This document shows positions 21,639 to 33,822 of a DNA stretch of 64,000 nt, in pieces (the stretch's first letter is position 1; every line of letters starts with the position of its first letter). A program made the position numbers and the translations under genes. The notes beneath the pieces are model-generated. The model was not told the DNA's origin. It ran no database searches and saw nothing but the letters and a program-made list of their open reading frames with translations. Origin of the DNA: Pyropia yezoensis (lineage: Eukaryota; Rhodophyta; Bangiophyceae; Bangiales; Bangiaceae); contig CM020619.1 of NCBI GenBank assembly GCA_009829735.1, forward strand, positions 32,312,685 through 32,376,684, given 5' to 3'.

Positions 21639-21926
21639 ATGGCTACACGGCGGACAAAGTACGTCAAGGTGTTGGGCAAGATGCAGCGTCTTGGGGGGAT
21701 AGAGGATTTCAAGGCACTTTACGGGACTGGTATCGTCGGGGCGGTCTATCGACGGTTGTCGAAGGGCAGGTCACAGGGCGAAGAGAGGGCCGCGTTCGAG
21801 ATTCAAACTCTTTCAGGTTTTCATTCTTCTAAAGATGGAAAACGACTTAACCGGAAGAGTATGCAACGGTACTGCATCGGCCGCTGCAAGGCCAAACCTG
21901 AAGAACGTGTCACAAGTCGCTATTAG
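21639..21926 (+). CDS. Small basic ORF, unrecognised
   Basis: 95-residue ORF starting MATRRTKYVKVLGKMQRLGG, with mixed, strongly basic composition and no low-complexity tract, which makes it more protein-like than its surroundings. The segment TGIVGAVYRRLSKGRSQGEE could be a helix-turn-helix or a fragment of an enzyme, but I cannot place it. It may be a surviving exon or transposon remnant. It lies 410 bp right of the outer LTR element. Confidence 0.25.
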   Translation: MATRRTKYVKVLGKMQRLGGIEDFKALYGTGIVGAVYRRLSKGRSQGEERAAFEIQTLSGFHSSKDGKRLNRKSMQRYCIGRCKAKPEERVTSRY

Positions 21927-23359
21927 ACATGTATTCGGACAGGGGTATGGGAAGTGATTCCCGTTTTGTTGTTTTGCCAAAAAGTGGTCCCACAACGGGC
22001 ATCATGCCCGGGTGCGGTCAGTCACTCTCCAATGTCGCTCTAAGGCTCTCTCACTACGTCTACGATCATTAATTCACCTGATGGGGACCACAGCCAATCC
22101 TGCGACCCTCGAGCGCCCGTGTGCACTAGTGCTACAAGCGCCCCCGTTGTCCTTTTGTCCTTGCCTGCTCCTGTCGCCTATCGCGACTGCCGCACAGCTT
22201 GCGCTCGTCCCGGCTGTAGACGTTGAAGGTGGTGCCGCGGAAAGACGGAACCTTGAAGGGCCTTTGGAGAGGCATGGGGTGACAGAAAGGAAGGGGAGGG
22301 GACAGCCCACGGGAGCTAGACGACTGGATACTCCTGCAAGCAACTGTCACATTTTTCGGTTGCAACCCAGCCGTCGTCGGGGGCCAAAGCGACCACCTTG
22401 GGCGCCCCACCGGGATACCAAGCCCACAAGGTCGAAGAGCAGCCATGCGTGACGACGGAGTGGCAATCCTCGATATCGGCCAATCCAGCGCAGGTGTAGA
22501 TCCCCAGTGCGCACTATTTTAAATCGACCAATTTAATGCATGCGAAGGAGAAATTTAAGACGACGACATTGGTTCAATGCGTTGTTGTACGGAGTTCTAA
22601 CTTAAGGCTATCCAGCTGTCGCACATCTTCTGAGCGACTTCCTGCGCTGCGCCCCCTGAGAGAGAATCCTGTGCCTGTGTCGAATGTAATCCCACCTACC
22701 GTGGCCCGCTGCACACGCGCCAAGGTAATCGGTGTCTTCGCGGGTGCAGCGCGGTCGCAGCGAGCACCCATCTATACGGTCAGACGCCTCGCTGTTGCAT
22801 CGGCGACAGGAGCTGTCCGTCCTCTCTTCTAGCTCTCATTCTACTCCCCCTCCTGACCCCCCGCTGGGCCATCAGACGGCGCCTCCTGTTTCTTTTCTTA
22901 GCACGTCTGCCCCCCACCCATTATCCAGAGCCTCCCAGGCACTCAATGCAGTACAAGCACTTTCATGGGGATGCTTGCTGCCACGAAAGCTGGCATGGCT
23001 CCACCAAAAAAAAGACTGGACATGGCTGCCGTGCTCCTTTTCATAGAGCTCGGGGAAAAATGGTGTCAACACCCCCCTGCGTTCAACGGATACCACATCG
23101 TTTCCCGTTCCTATCGAGTCTTGGTCCATCTCTGTTGCGACAAGTCCGTTGTGCCGCTCCTTTCCCCAGCGTCCTTCATGGCATACAGGACCACTCCTTC
23201 AGGAAAACGTTATGCACCAGATGTCCAACCCCTCGCATCTGCACGCAAGCGACCAGCGGCACAAATAGCGGCATAACCCCCCCCTGGTCCAGACCGCCGT
23301 CGATGGTGTGGCGGCGGAAGCCACGGCGGCCACTGGCGCCGGATCCGCGGCAATGGTGG

Positions 23360-23965
23360 TGGCTGTCACCTCAGCAGCAGCGGCACCGGCAGCAGCACCG
23401 GTAGCGGCAGCGGCTGCGGCAGCCGTAGCCGGCAGCGGCAGCGGCAGCGGCAGGGGCAGCGGTAGCAGGCAGCGGCAGCCGCGGTAGCGGAAGCGCCTGC
23501 GGCAGCCTTAGCCGGCAGCGGCAGCAGCAGCGGCAGCGGCATCCGAAGCAGACAAATGCAGCGGATCCAGTAGCGGCAGCGGCTGCGGTAGCCGGCTGTG
23601 GTAGAGGTAGCCTGCTGCGGCAGCGATAGACTGCACCATCTGCATCGGTAGCGGCGACGGCTGCGGCTGCGGCTGCAGCTACCGCTGCGGCCGTTGTACC
23701 CGTCAGCGGCAGCGGCAGCAGCAGCGGTGGAGGTAGCCGGCAGCGGCGGTGGATGCGGCAGCGGCAGCGGCTGCGGTAGGCGGCAGCGACAGCCGTAGCC
23801 GACAGCGGCAGTGGATGCGTTATCGACGGCTGCCGCGGTAGCCGGCAGCCGCAGCGACAGTGGCAGCGGCAGTGGTAGCGGCAGCGGCAGCGGCTCCGGT
23901 AGCCGGCAGCAGCAGCGACACCGTGTCCCGACTTTGCGGCTGCGACAGCCCCCGCCCGCTGCTGC
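23360..23965. repeat. GGCAGC/GGTAGC hexamer array
   Basis: About 600 bp of degenerate hexamers built on (C/T)GGCAGCGGCAGC, with blocks such as GGCAGCGGCAGCGGCAGG. Several long ORFs cross it on both strands; they follow from the lack of stops in the repeat and are not genes. Confidence 0.85.
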
Positions 23966-26506
23966 TGCTGCGTCCGTGGGAGTTGGAGCAGTGGCGGGGG
24001 AGGCAGCGCCTGAGGACACAATACTACAGGCTCCACAAAGGTCGCGAAATGGGACTTGATATGCACAAGTGGCCCGGTCGCGGTGGCGGAGGAGTGCAAG
24101 AGGGTTTCTTCTGTTTTCGTACGTCGAAAAGAGATAAAAAAAAGCTGCTAGGACTCGAGCGGACGGGGACTATCACAGTGCTCCAGGGAGTTGTAATCAG
24201 CACCCTCAAAATCGGCTGCCCTGGGGGCGTCGTTGCCACTTTAGGAGAACCCCCCCCGAGGTCCCCCTTTAGGCGCCTATAGACACTTTGCCACTACCGG
24301 GCTCACGACCGTTTTTGCAACCATCCTCGATCCACGTTTTTTTTTGCGCAGGAGCTCTTTTCATACTGCGGGCGTCATGGGGCTGCAGTTTCAAGCCGTA
24401 GCTATGGCAGGAATCGCCTGGTAACTGACAGTTACCATAGACGAAGAACAACTGTTCCTGGCTGTCACATGCCTTTAGTAACTGCAGGAACCACCACTTG
24501 CCCGACATTTTCTCGCCAAGCGCGACACATGGCCGGGATGCCCGCATGATGGCGAGTATGGCACTACTCCTCACTGCTCTGTTGGTGCTTTTATCTTGGT
24601 TTACTCTCGTTCCCTTGCATATCTTCGTTTGGTGCTTGTACCCCACTCAAGGGGTCTCAAGGAGGCAGCAGATATATTGCGGAGGGAAGAGTTCGATACC
24701 CAACGGGATCTCAACCGAGGTGAAAAATGAGCACGACCCCATGCGGTGGCCAGGACGATCTAGTCAATCGATCTCGGTCGTATCATGTCTATACCAGTGA
24801 TGGTATCTGCCAGCAGCTACTAAATGCATCTCCCGACGAGTGTGTTCCGTCCAAGAACCAGTCGAAGACAAGGTAGGACACCCCGCTGAATGTAAGCATA
24901 TACGTGAACAAAGTAAAAGAAACTCGCGAGGATTCCCTCGGTAGCAGCAAGCGAAGAGGGAAACGACCCGTATGAAAACGTTCGAGGGTTCGTGCATACG
25001 CTCGGGTTGTACTGTTAGCAGTTGTCGCCTGCGTCGCGCCGGTTACAAATCCTGTTTGGAATTGGGTGTCGTAGAAGGTGATAACTTCGTTTGTGACCGG
25101 GTTTGCGATGCGTTACGGTGGCCTTATGATGAGTTGCGTGTCTTGAGCTTGCAGCTTCAAGAGGCTGGTAAACATCACCTCAACCAATATTCCAGCGAGA
25201 GATTGATGGTGTACAAGCATCGTAAGGGAATGATGCATCGAACATCAAAATGCGAGTTAAAAAGGGATTGACACCTTAAAGAGTGAAGCGACGGAGGTCA
25301 GTGATGATGGGGGCAGATCCCCAACAGTTGGTCATATGGTCTCGTATCGTTCTTGTTCCCGGGGCAGCGCCGGGCGGGGGCGACAGTTAACGGGGAGGTC
25401 GTTGAGGCTTTTTTTCGCACCACTACTTCTAGTGCACCCCGCCCGAGAGACACTCGACTATTCATGCGAGGGCGCTGTCAAAATGGCCTTGTCCATTCCA
25501 TTTTCAAACACAGATGACGGAGTCTGGCCTAATCGCAAGTGTTCAGGTGGCTCATAACCATCCGAACGCACTACGAAAGAAAAAGGTGGCTCTGTTGCTG
25601 CTGCTGGGTGTGAACCCTGCTGTTGCAAAGACGGGCCCCATCGTCCGTCCCTGATCCCATCGGGGTGATAGGTCATGAGGCAGGGCATGCAAATCGTTCG
25701 GCGAACTTGGGCATACGCGCGAATAACTAATGGAGCGATCTGGAAGCTAGCTCCCTACGAAGTTTCCCTCAAGATAGCGGGGGCAAATACTATGCCTGCG
25801 ACAGATGAGAGGCATCGGGGAAGAAGCTCATTCGACCAGTTCTCTCACTGTTCATTGGTGAGGAGCAGGCAACGGTGCTTACAAAAAGGGAGAACGTGCG
25901 GACAACGCTCTCAGGGGGCCGATTTTTGTGAGCAAAACTGGCAATGCAGAATGAATCGAAAGTGGTGCGACGGTGACAAGCTTCGAGATCAAATAGATAC
26001 CACAGAAGGTCTGCATTCATACAGACAGCAGGACAGGGTCAATGAAAGGCGGATTCCGCAAAGGAGTGTGTAAAAAAACTCTCCCGCCAATTAGATCACC
26101 CGTGAAAAAGGATCGTGCTTAAGATAGGGACTAAGGCGTCTCCGTCGGGATAATTACAAAGCGTCAATGAGTAGGATGGCTCGGGGGGGTTGAGGCACGG
26201 CACAGTCGCATGGAAGCCTTGGGTGTAAGCTCGAAGGAGCGTCCCCCCAAGGTATTGTTCATATAGGCAGTCACATAAAAAGACCCAACGTAATGTCCCC
26301 CGGATGGTACAGTGCATGGCGAGAGCGACCAGTTTCCTGTTTTCCCCGTGTACAGTTCTCATAGACAGGATGTAGAGGAGCATTTCTGTCATTTTAGGGA
26401 TGGTCCGGTAGACCCAAACAGATAGTACTCTCTTCCAGGCAGAATTTCTGTGTCTCCCGGGCGCATGAAGCAGAACCTCGTCTATTCTTCCGAGTTTTCA
26501 GTTCCG

Positions 26507-26710
26507 TTTGTAGGGCACACAATGCTTCAGTCGTTTGGAGGTCACGAAAGCGTATTACCAGTCTCCTGACAACGGCATTCTACTTATCTGTCGAGGCAGA
26601 GAACGCTCTTTGTAGGGCACACAATGCTTCAGTCGTTTGGAGGTCACGAAAGCGTATTACCAGTCTCCTGACAACGGCATTCTACTTATCTGTCGAGGCA
26701 GAGAACGCTC
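26507..26710. repeat. Perfect 102-bp tandem duplication
   Basis: The sequence from TTTGTAGGGCACACAATGC to GAGAACGCTC occurs twice head to tail with period 102 (26507-26608 and 26609-26710), and I see no difference between copies. It is either a very recent duplication or an assembly effect. Confidence 0.9.
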
Positions 26711-28129
26711 CATGGCAGGCTACATTTTGCCTGAGGTGCAAACGGGAGCGTAATTTGTCAACGTGGAACCATCTGTCGCGCATAGATGCACGGGAATCAT
26801 CAGCCTGATGTGCGTCCCGTGGGGAGCACGCTGAAAGGCGGGGCGTGGGCTCATGCTCGAGGGGCACTCTTTTGGCTCCGCACCGTTGACGTTCTCTTCG
26901 TCGTGATGTGTGACACCTGTACCCGAGACAGGTTTACAACCGATGGCCACGGCCAGCTTCCCTGCCCGCTTCGCAAGCGCCAACGTTGCATTGTATCGGC
27001 GCATTGTCTGATGTCGGCCGGAACAGGAAAATCGTCCACTGTTCTGACAAGCATATCACGTACGCATGCAAGTGTACAAATTCGCCGGAATTGCAGTGTC
27101 CGGGCCAGTCGGCTGCTTCGAGACCGCAAGAAGAGCAGCAAACCGGCGCTGTACGTTCTAACGCATGCCACAATACTTGTGTATTTCCCCCTTTTCGACC
27201 AAGGTACGGCTGGCAGAACTGCGCTTTTGGGGCGGGGCGCGAGGCGCGGCCGTTGCCGAGCGCCTTAATGGCACCTTGATGACGACCTCCAAAGAACTCT
27301 CGCACCCCGAAGCGCCCTTTGTAGCCCCCTCCACACGTCAGGACCCAAAACACGAAATACATTCAAGAACTCCAGTTCGCACATGGCGCCCAGTTGCCGT
27401 CGTCCGACACTCTCCCCATACGGCTTTTTGGCTGCCATCAAGTACCACTTTGTTTGCATCAACCAAAGAGTGCAAAGAACGCTGCGCCTGATGGGAGAGA
27501 CAGCAGACACGGCCGGAACGCTTGAGCAGCTCGGGGCGCCTGCCGGTGCAGCCGTCCCAGCCAGCAACCGCCTCATGCGCGAGCAGCCTTGGGCCGTCAT
27601 CGCCGCGCCCGTATGGCTGTGCTCCGCTCGGTCCAGGTCACTTCCCCAGATGACAGGTCGAAGCAGCCAACATGACGCGAAGCAGCGCCCCTATGAGATA
27701 TTTGAAAAAAAAACAAAATCAATCTCCCCCTGCTCGCGCCGGACAACCTGTCGGGCACGAGGACGCTCAGCGCCGCAGTAGCGGCAAACGGGCCCAGTCG
27801 GACTGTATCAATCGCGTCCCAGGCGCGTTACACTGCCCTAGATTATTGTGCCCGTCAATTGAACAAAACACTTCCATAACTATATGCTATACTATATACC
27901 TATTATAATTGAGCTATAGTGCGTGCTGGCTCTTGCGTTTGCTTCGCGGGATGTTCTTCCAGTCGATTGCTCAGCTGCGCACCAATTCCCACCGTAATGT
28001 GATTTAGGTGCTCCGTCAGGGGTACCTGGGGGCGCACCCCTCGCGAGCGTCCCCGCTGTCCCCATCTGTGGATTGAATACGAGGCGTTGTATTTGGAAAG
28101 TGAGGTACTACATCGACGCTGTAAGGAAA

Positions 28130-28220
28130 TCGATGTAGGGGGGGTGGGGGGGGATGGAAGGGGGGCGGCGGGGGGGGGGGGGGGGGGCGCGGGGGGGGGG
28201 ATGGGTCGCGGGGGGAGCTG
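28130..28220. repeat. G-rich tract
   Basis: Long guanine runs broken by single A, T or C, able to form G-quadruplexes. Coding frames through it are low complexity. Confidence 0.8.
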
Positions 28221-28800
28221 GGGGGCCCTGGTGGGGAGGAGGGCGCTGCCTGGTGTGGCTTCGGGCCTGGGGCCGTCAGGGGGCCGTTTTGAGAAGGGAA
28301 GAGGGGGTCCGGGTTTGGTTGTGCGGGCTTGGATCAAGTACATCAATTCGTCTTGCTATCAACCAGGCATCGGGGCGTATTACTTTACTCGGGCTGATTC
28401 GGCCTGGCCCTCTTTGTGATCATGACGTTGCAGACGAGACGCGCCATGTGACGGGGTCACTATTGTGCGTCCCGTACAATGTGGACGTGCACAGGTCGTG
28501 CAGTGTGGGGTTGATTGGTCCAGTGGCCGATACTCGACATGATCACCACACGTGCACGTCCACTTATCACGAAACGCACTATATCACATCACCCCATGTG
28601 TCGGGACCACCGCGTAGAATCACGAGAGGCTCTTCTGGACCGTGCGTCCTCGCCCTGCTGCTTCTCGTCCACGCTGGGTCGCTCTGCGGTCCCTCCATGC
28701 TGTCCGTGTCTTGACTCCTTCAAGTGTGTCCCCTTTTCGACTCCTGACGCACCCGTGGACGACCGCTGAGCAAAACATCTGAACAACTTAGTCTCTCTCT
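28221..28800. other. Spacer left of the inverted-repeat structure
   Basis: No gene recognised. Between 28,435 and 28,600 the motifs CATGTGAC, CACGTGCACGTCC and CCCCATGTGTC recur. A related CATGTGAC cluster lies beyond the right end of the neighbouring transposon (38,765-38,830). Confidence 0.4.
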
Positions 28801-28809
28801 GTTCGTGGC

Positions 28810-29390
28810 GTGTGGCAGTGGTTCTCGGTAGGCGCAGGCGGCTGCTCGCGAACGGGGGCACCCGCCGGCTGCTCGCCTGCGTTCGGCGGCGGGCGGTCAC
28901 GGACGGGCCGGGGCGGCTAGTGTTCCGTGTGGTCGTCCGCCAGTCCACCGGCTGCTGGCTGGCGGGGGCAGCCGCGCCTGCAGCAGCCGCCCCTGCCAGC
29001 CGGCAGCTGCCATCGCCCACATGCTCGTTGCTAGTTGGCTCACGTCGTTGGGGCGTCGGGACCGCGGGTACCGGGCAGGCGGCCGCTGGTTGGCTTGAAG
29101 GTCTACCGCCAGGCGGGTGCGACCAGTTGCGCGCAGAGTCTGCCGCTGGCTGGCTGCTGCGGCTCCTGGTACGCGGGGGGGGCTGCTTGCCGCCCTACGC
29201 CGCCATAGTCCGGCGACGGCGGCGCGGCGCAGCCACCTGCTGGCCATGTAGGCCGCTGGCTGTGGCGGTAGCCGGCGTGAAGGGTTGGTTGCGGCGAGGC
29301 ACAGGGTCGCTGGCGTGGCGTAGGCTTCCGATGGGGGAGGAGATCAATGGTTGTCACCAGGTAGTGCGGGAGTGGTCGCTACTGCTGTGC
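28810..29390 (-). repeat. Short left arm of the GCCAGCAGCCGC minisatellite
   Basis: On the plus strand the repeat reads GCGGCTGCTGGC-like (CCGGCTGCTGGCTGGCGGG, GCTGGCTGCTGCGGCTCC), the reverse complement of the array at 30,690-33,822. It sits outside the left arm of the inverted repeat. Confidence 0.7.
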
Positions 29391-29394
29391 ACAG

Positions 29395-29868
29395 CGGCCG
29401 TGAAACTTCTTCCTGTAGGGGTCCTCTGCAGAGGAAAAAACGATGAAGGCGTGATTGGCGAGGTAAGCGACCGCCACCATTGTTCTCGGGACGTAAAGTA
29501 CGGTCGATACAGCTCCTGTTTTCTTTTGTTTGTTCACGACGGTTTGGGGTCTGCACGCCCTCCAACCCCCGCGGAATAAGCAGGCTGCAAGACGGGGTCG
29601 CGACGTGCACACGACGGTTGTTGCTGGCATGCTCCAGGTCGTGCGCCTCTGACCTAGAAGGGTTATAGGAGCGCACAAAACCTGTTATGACCCCAGATGG
29701 ATTATCTACGCACGGAGAGCGGGTGCGCCGAGCGCGTGAAGCGCGCCTCGCGAGAAACAGTATGATGAGGTTCCGGGAAATACAAGCAGTGAGTAGTAAG
29801 ATTCACAGGACTATCGTGATTTCCACTCGCGGACCCATGGTTCACGAAGAGCGATGTATCGAAGCACG
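29395..29868 (+). repeat. Left arm of a ~475-bp inverted repeat
   Basis: Reverse complement, with a few differences, of about 30216-30690. Shared stretches include TTATGACCCCAGATGGATTA, GCGCGCCTCGCGAGAAACAG and GACGTAAAGTACGGTCGATA. The two arms enclose about 350 bp of unique sequence (29,869-30,215) with no gene I recognise. Confidence 0.9.
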
Positions 29869-30215
29869 TCTGCTAATCCTGTGCTCAGCACAATATCGTG
29901 GCGTTACAACCTCTGTCTGCCCGGCTGAGCCAGGAACCGATCCGCATCGCTCGAGCCAGGCGCACAACAGGAGCTGTTGCGACGTAGCCTCACCCGGCCT
30001 TGCTCTACCATTCCACATTGCCAAGGACATGCTCGATCTGTCAAAAAAGACCACTTGGTCAGGTTGGACCGTGGGATTGCTTCGGACATGCCAAAGCTCA
30101 AGCCGTGTTTGTCCCCGCTGTCACTCTCCACGACAGCGGCGACGGCGTCTACGTGAGAGCCGCTGAACGAGTGGCAATGAATAACTGCCAAAGGGCGGAG
30201 AGCAAAGGAATCTCA

Positions 30216-30690
30216 GTATCGTGCATCGATGCATCGCTGTTCGTGAACCATGGGTCCCCGAGTGGAAATCACGATAGTCCTGAGAATCTTACTACTCACT
30301 GCTTGTACTTCCCGGAACCTCATCATACTGTTTCTCGCGAGGCGCGCTTCACGCGCTCGGCGCACCCGCTCTCCGTGCGTAGATAATCCATCTGGGGTCA
30401 TAACAGGTTTTGTGCGCTCCTATAACCCTTCTAGGTCAGAGGCGCACGACCTGAAGCATGCCAGCAACAACCGTCGTGTGCACGTCGCGACCCCGTCTTG
30501 CAGCCTGCTTATTCCGCGGGGGTTGGAGGGCGTGCAGACCCCAAACCGTCGTGAACAAACAAAAAGAAAACAGGAGCTGTATCGACCGTACTTTACGTCC
30601 CGAGAACAATGGTGGTCGCTTACCTCGCCAATGGCACCTTCATCCTTTCTTCCCCTGCAGACGATCCCTACAGGAAGGCGTCTCAGGGTC
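30216..30690 (-). repeat. Right arm of the ~475-bp inverted repeat
   Basis: Partner of 29395-29868. ORFs crossing both arms are mirror copies of the same sequence. They show no domain. Confidence 0.9.
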
Positions 30691-33600
30691 ACTCAGCACG
30701 GTGGCAGCGACCGCGCTCACAGCACCCGCCGGGAAGGAGCCATCTCCTCCCCGCAATCATCCCAACCCTGCGCTGTCGGTTCCCCTCCAACCTGCCCACC
30801 AGCCGCTGCACCCACCTGCCAGCAAGTGCGCTGTCCCGCAAGCAGCCTCCCCAGCTCGCCAGCCGCCAGCCCTCAGCGCAAGCACTCACGCCAAGTCACC
30901 CGTGGACACTGTCACCTGCAAGTAGGCGCCCCAGCGCACCCGCCACCACCCCCGTCCGCCAGCCGCTGCCGCCACGCACCAGAAGCCGCGCCCGCCCACG
31001 CGACACCCGGTGGCCCCCCCCGACAGCGGCCGCCCGCATCAGCCAGCAATCACTCCCACCCAATAGCGGACATTCCCGCCAGGAGAGGCTGAGCTTGCAC
31101 TACAGCCGGCCCACGCCAGCGAGAGGACGCCCTAGCGAGCCAGCCATCACTTCTACCCGCCAGCTGGCGCCCTTGTACGCTGGCAGCTGCGCCCAAACAC
31201 CAGCAGCAGCCCAAGCACGCCAAAAGGCGCGGATACGGACTAGAAAGGGCTCCCGTCGGCTAGAGGCCGCGCCCGGCCGCCAGCGGACGCGCCCAGCCGC
31301 CAGCGGGCGCGGCGGTGATCCAGCAATGGCCGCCGCACGCCATTGGGGGGTCCTGGCCGCTAGCAGCCGCGCCCAACCACGGCGCCCCCGGCCGCCAGTG
31401 CGCAAGGCAGCTGGTATGATGCCGCACCTTCACATTGATAGGCGCCACCGACCGCTAGTGGGCGTGGCGGCCAGGGAGTAGCCGAACCGAGCCGCCAGGA
31501 GCCGCGCCTAGCCGCCAGTGGGCGCGAGCACCAGCGGGCGCCCGCGGCCACCAGCGGGCGCAGTAGTTAGTCAGAAGCCACAGCCGGTCGCCAGAAGCCA
31601 CGCCCGGCCGCTTGCGGACGCCCCAGGCCCCCAGAGGGCACGACGGCAAAGCAGAGGCCGCCGCCGCGCGCCAGCGGCGGCAAATGCTCACCGGGAGCTG
31701 CGACAGGCCGCCTTCAGGCGCCGCCGGCGGCCAGAGGTGGCCCCGAGCAGCGCAGAGCCGCCCGCGGAGGGCCGCGGGAGTCAGAGCCCTTCAGCAGCCT
31801 CGCCGGCCCGCCAGCCGCCCCCCCAGCGCGTCAGCATCCGCCCCCACCCACTAGAAGCCCCCTTTTATAATCAGCAGCCGCCACCGATTGCAAGCAGAGG
31901 CCCCCACCGGCCATCATCCAAGCCCTGTTGGCAGCGGGCGGCCCCGACCACGGGCATCGCCGGCCGCCGGCCAGTGGCGGCACCCGGCCGCCAGCACCCG
32001 CGCCCAGCGGCCATCAACCGTGCTCGACCACTAGCAGCCATTCCCGCCGACCAGCAGCCGCTGGCGCCAACCAGCAAGGCCCTTTGGCGGTCAGCAGCGG
32101 CGCGCGGCCGCCAGCGATTCAATACCTTCATCAGCGGCAGCCCCCCCCGGCACCGGCTGCGCGCAGCCGCCAGGAAGCGCACCAGCCCGCCAATAGCCTC
32201 CTCACCCTACACGCAGCCGCCGCTGCACAGCATCGCACGAGCTTTCCGGCCAGCAGTTGCGAACGGCCACCAGTGCGGGCCCCCGGCCGCCAGAAGGCGC
32301 GTCAGCCCGGCAGTGTGCATCTCGGGCCGCCAGCGCTGGCGGCCACTCGCCAGCGGCCGCGCCAGGCCGCCAGCGAACGCACCCAGCCGCCAGCAGCCGC
32401 GCTCGTCGACCACCAGCCGCTTTCGCCAACAAGCAGCCGCCCCAGCCCGCCAGTGGCCTTTTCCGCCAAGCAGCAGCCGCAGTGGCTCAGCGTCGGGGGC
32501 CCCCGTCGGTCAATAGCTGTGGGCGTCCATCAGCGGGGTCCCCTGCATGCCAGCTGCCGCGTCCGGCGGCCAGCAGCCGCCTACGCCGGCCAGCAGCCGC
32601 GCGCGGCTCCCAGGGGGCGCCCACCGGCCCGCCAGCACGTCCACGGCGCCGCCTACTGGCATACCCGCCGGCGAGCTTCCGCATGCGGCCGCCAGCGAGC
32701 GCTTTCGCCAGCCATCTGGGGCGCCGGGCCCTCTGAGGGCGCCACCAGTCGGTTGCGCTCATGCCCGCCAGCCAGCGCCCGGGCTCGCCTGGCGGCACGT
32801 GCCCACGCCTGCCAGCAGCCACCTGCGCTCAACAGAAGCCGCTGCCGCGCTGCAGCGGAGGCCTTTTCAGCTGAGCAGCGGCGCGCGACCACCAGCGCGG
32901 ACCCTTGCCGGCAGCAGTCGCGCCAGGCGGCGAGTTGGCGCCCCAGCCCGCACGTGAGCGCCCCCACCTAGTAGCAGCTGCCGCTGGGCGACAGCAAAGG
33001 CCTCCACCGTCAAACAGCAAGCGGCGACCGCCAATGAGAGCCCCCGCCGGTCGGCAGCGGCGGGCGTCCGCCGGCGGGGGCCCCCACCGGCAAGCAGCGG
33101 CGCTCGCCGGCTAGCCGCGGCGCCGCAGCCCGCCAGCCCCCGTACAGCAGCAGCCGCGGCTGCGCGACAGCGGCGGTACTCGCCTGGCAGCAGCCGCAGC
33201 CGGCAGCCAGCGGGCAACTCCGCCGGCCAGCAGCCGCGCCCGCCCGCAAGCGGGTGCGCCAGCCCGTCGGCAGCCACCTCCACCCAACAGCAGCGCGCGC
33301 GGCCACAGCAGGGGCAACCGTCGGCGAGCAGCTGCGACAGGTGGCCAGCCGGTGCCATCGCCCGCCAGCGGCGACCTCAGCCCCCCAGCAGCCGCCGCCG
33401 TGCTGCAGCGGGGGCAGCCGACGGCCAGCAGCCGCGCGCGGCCGCCAGCAAGAGCCCCCGCCCGCCAGCAGCCGCGCCCGGCGGCCAGCGGCGCGCCAGC
33501 TCCCGAGCAGCCGCGGGCAGCCACACGCGCGCGTCCCTGGTTGCGAGCGCTCGCCGCGGCGAGCCAGCGGGCGGGCACGCCCACCAGCAGCCGCGTCCGC

Positions 33601-33822
33601 ACGCCAGCAGCCACTCCCGCCAACTAGCAGTGGCGGCCGCGAGCTGGCGGGTGCGCCAGCCGGCCAGAAGCGGCAGGCATCGCGGCGTCAGCATGGCGGT
33701 AGCCGCATCCGCCCCCCGGCGGCAGCCGTGCCCACCCCCCGTCAGCAACACCCACTACCCGACGGCGACCGCCTTCGCCAGCCGGGAGCTGCCGTCCCCC
33801 CTGCAGCAGCCGCCGTCTCCCG
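30690..33822. repeat. Degenerate GCCAGCAGCCGC minisatellite (~3.1 kb)
   Basis: About a hundred degenerate copies of a unit around CCAGCAGCCGCGCCCGGCCG or CCGCCAGCGGGCGC, spaced roughly every 30 bp. Long ORFs (over 300 codons) cross it in several frames because the unit lacks stops. Their products are Ala/Arg/Pro-rich and mutually overlapping, so I do not call them genes. The array stops exactly where the transposon at 33823 begins. Confidence 0.85.

Larger units (their letters stand above)
21234..28080. other. Gene-poor, repeat-bearing region
   Basis: Nearly 7 kb without a convincing gene. Base composition is more balanced than in the flanking gene regions and ORFs are short. Besides the items listed separately, an ORF of 99 codons at 24972-25271 has a protein-like middle (YKSCLELGVVEGDNFVCDRV) but no recognisable family. 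A T-rich/A-rich AT island ends the region near 27,850-27,910. It may be old transposon debris. Confidence 0.4.

Noticed and set aside
23366-24099. Two minus-strand ORFs of 217 and 242 codons
   Set aside because: Translations of the hexamer array only (RCRCR and PLPLPLP repeats).
30690-33822. CRISPR-like repeat-spacer array
   Set aside because: Repeats are degenerate, spacers are built from the same GC-rich unit, and the DNA is eukaryotic.
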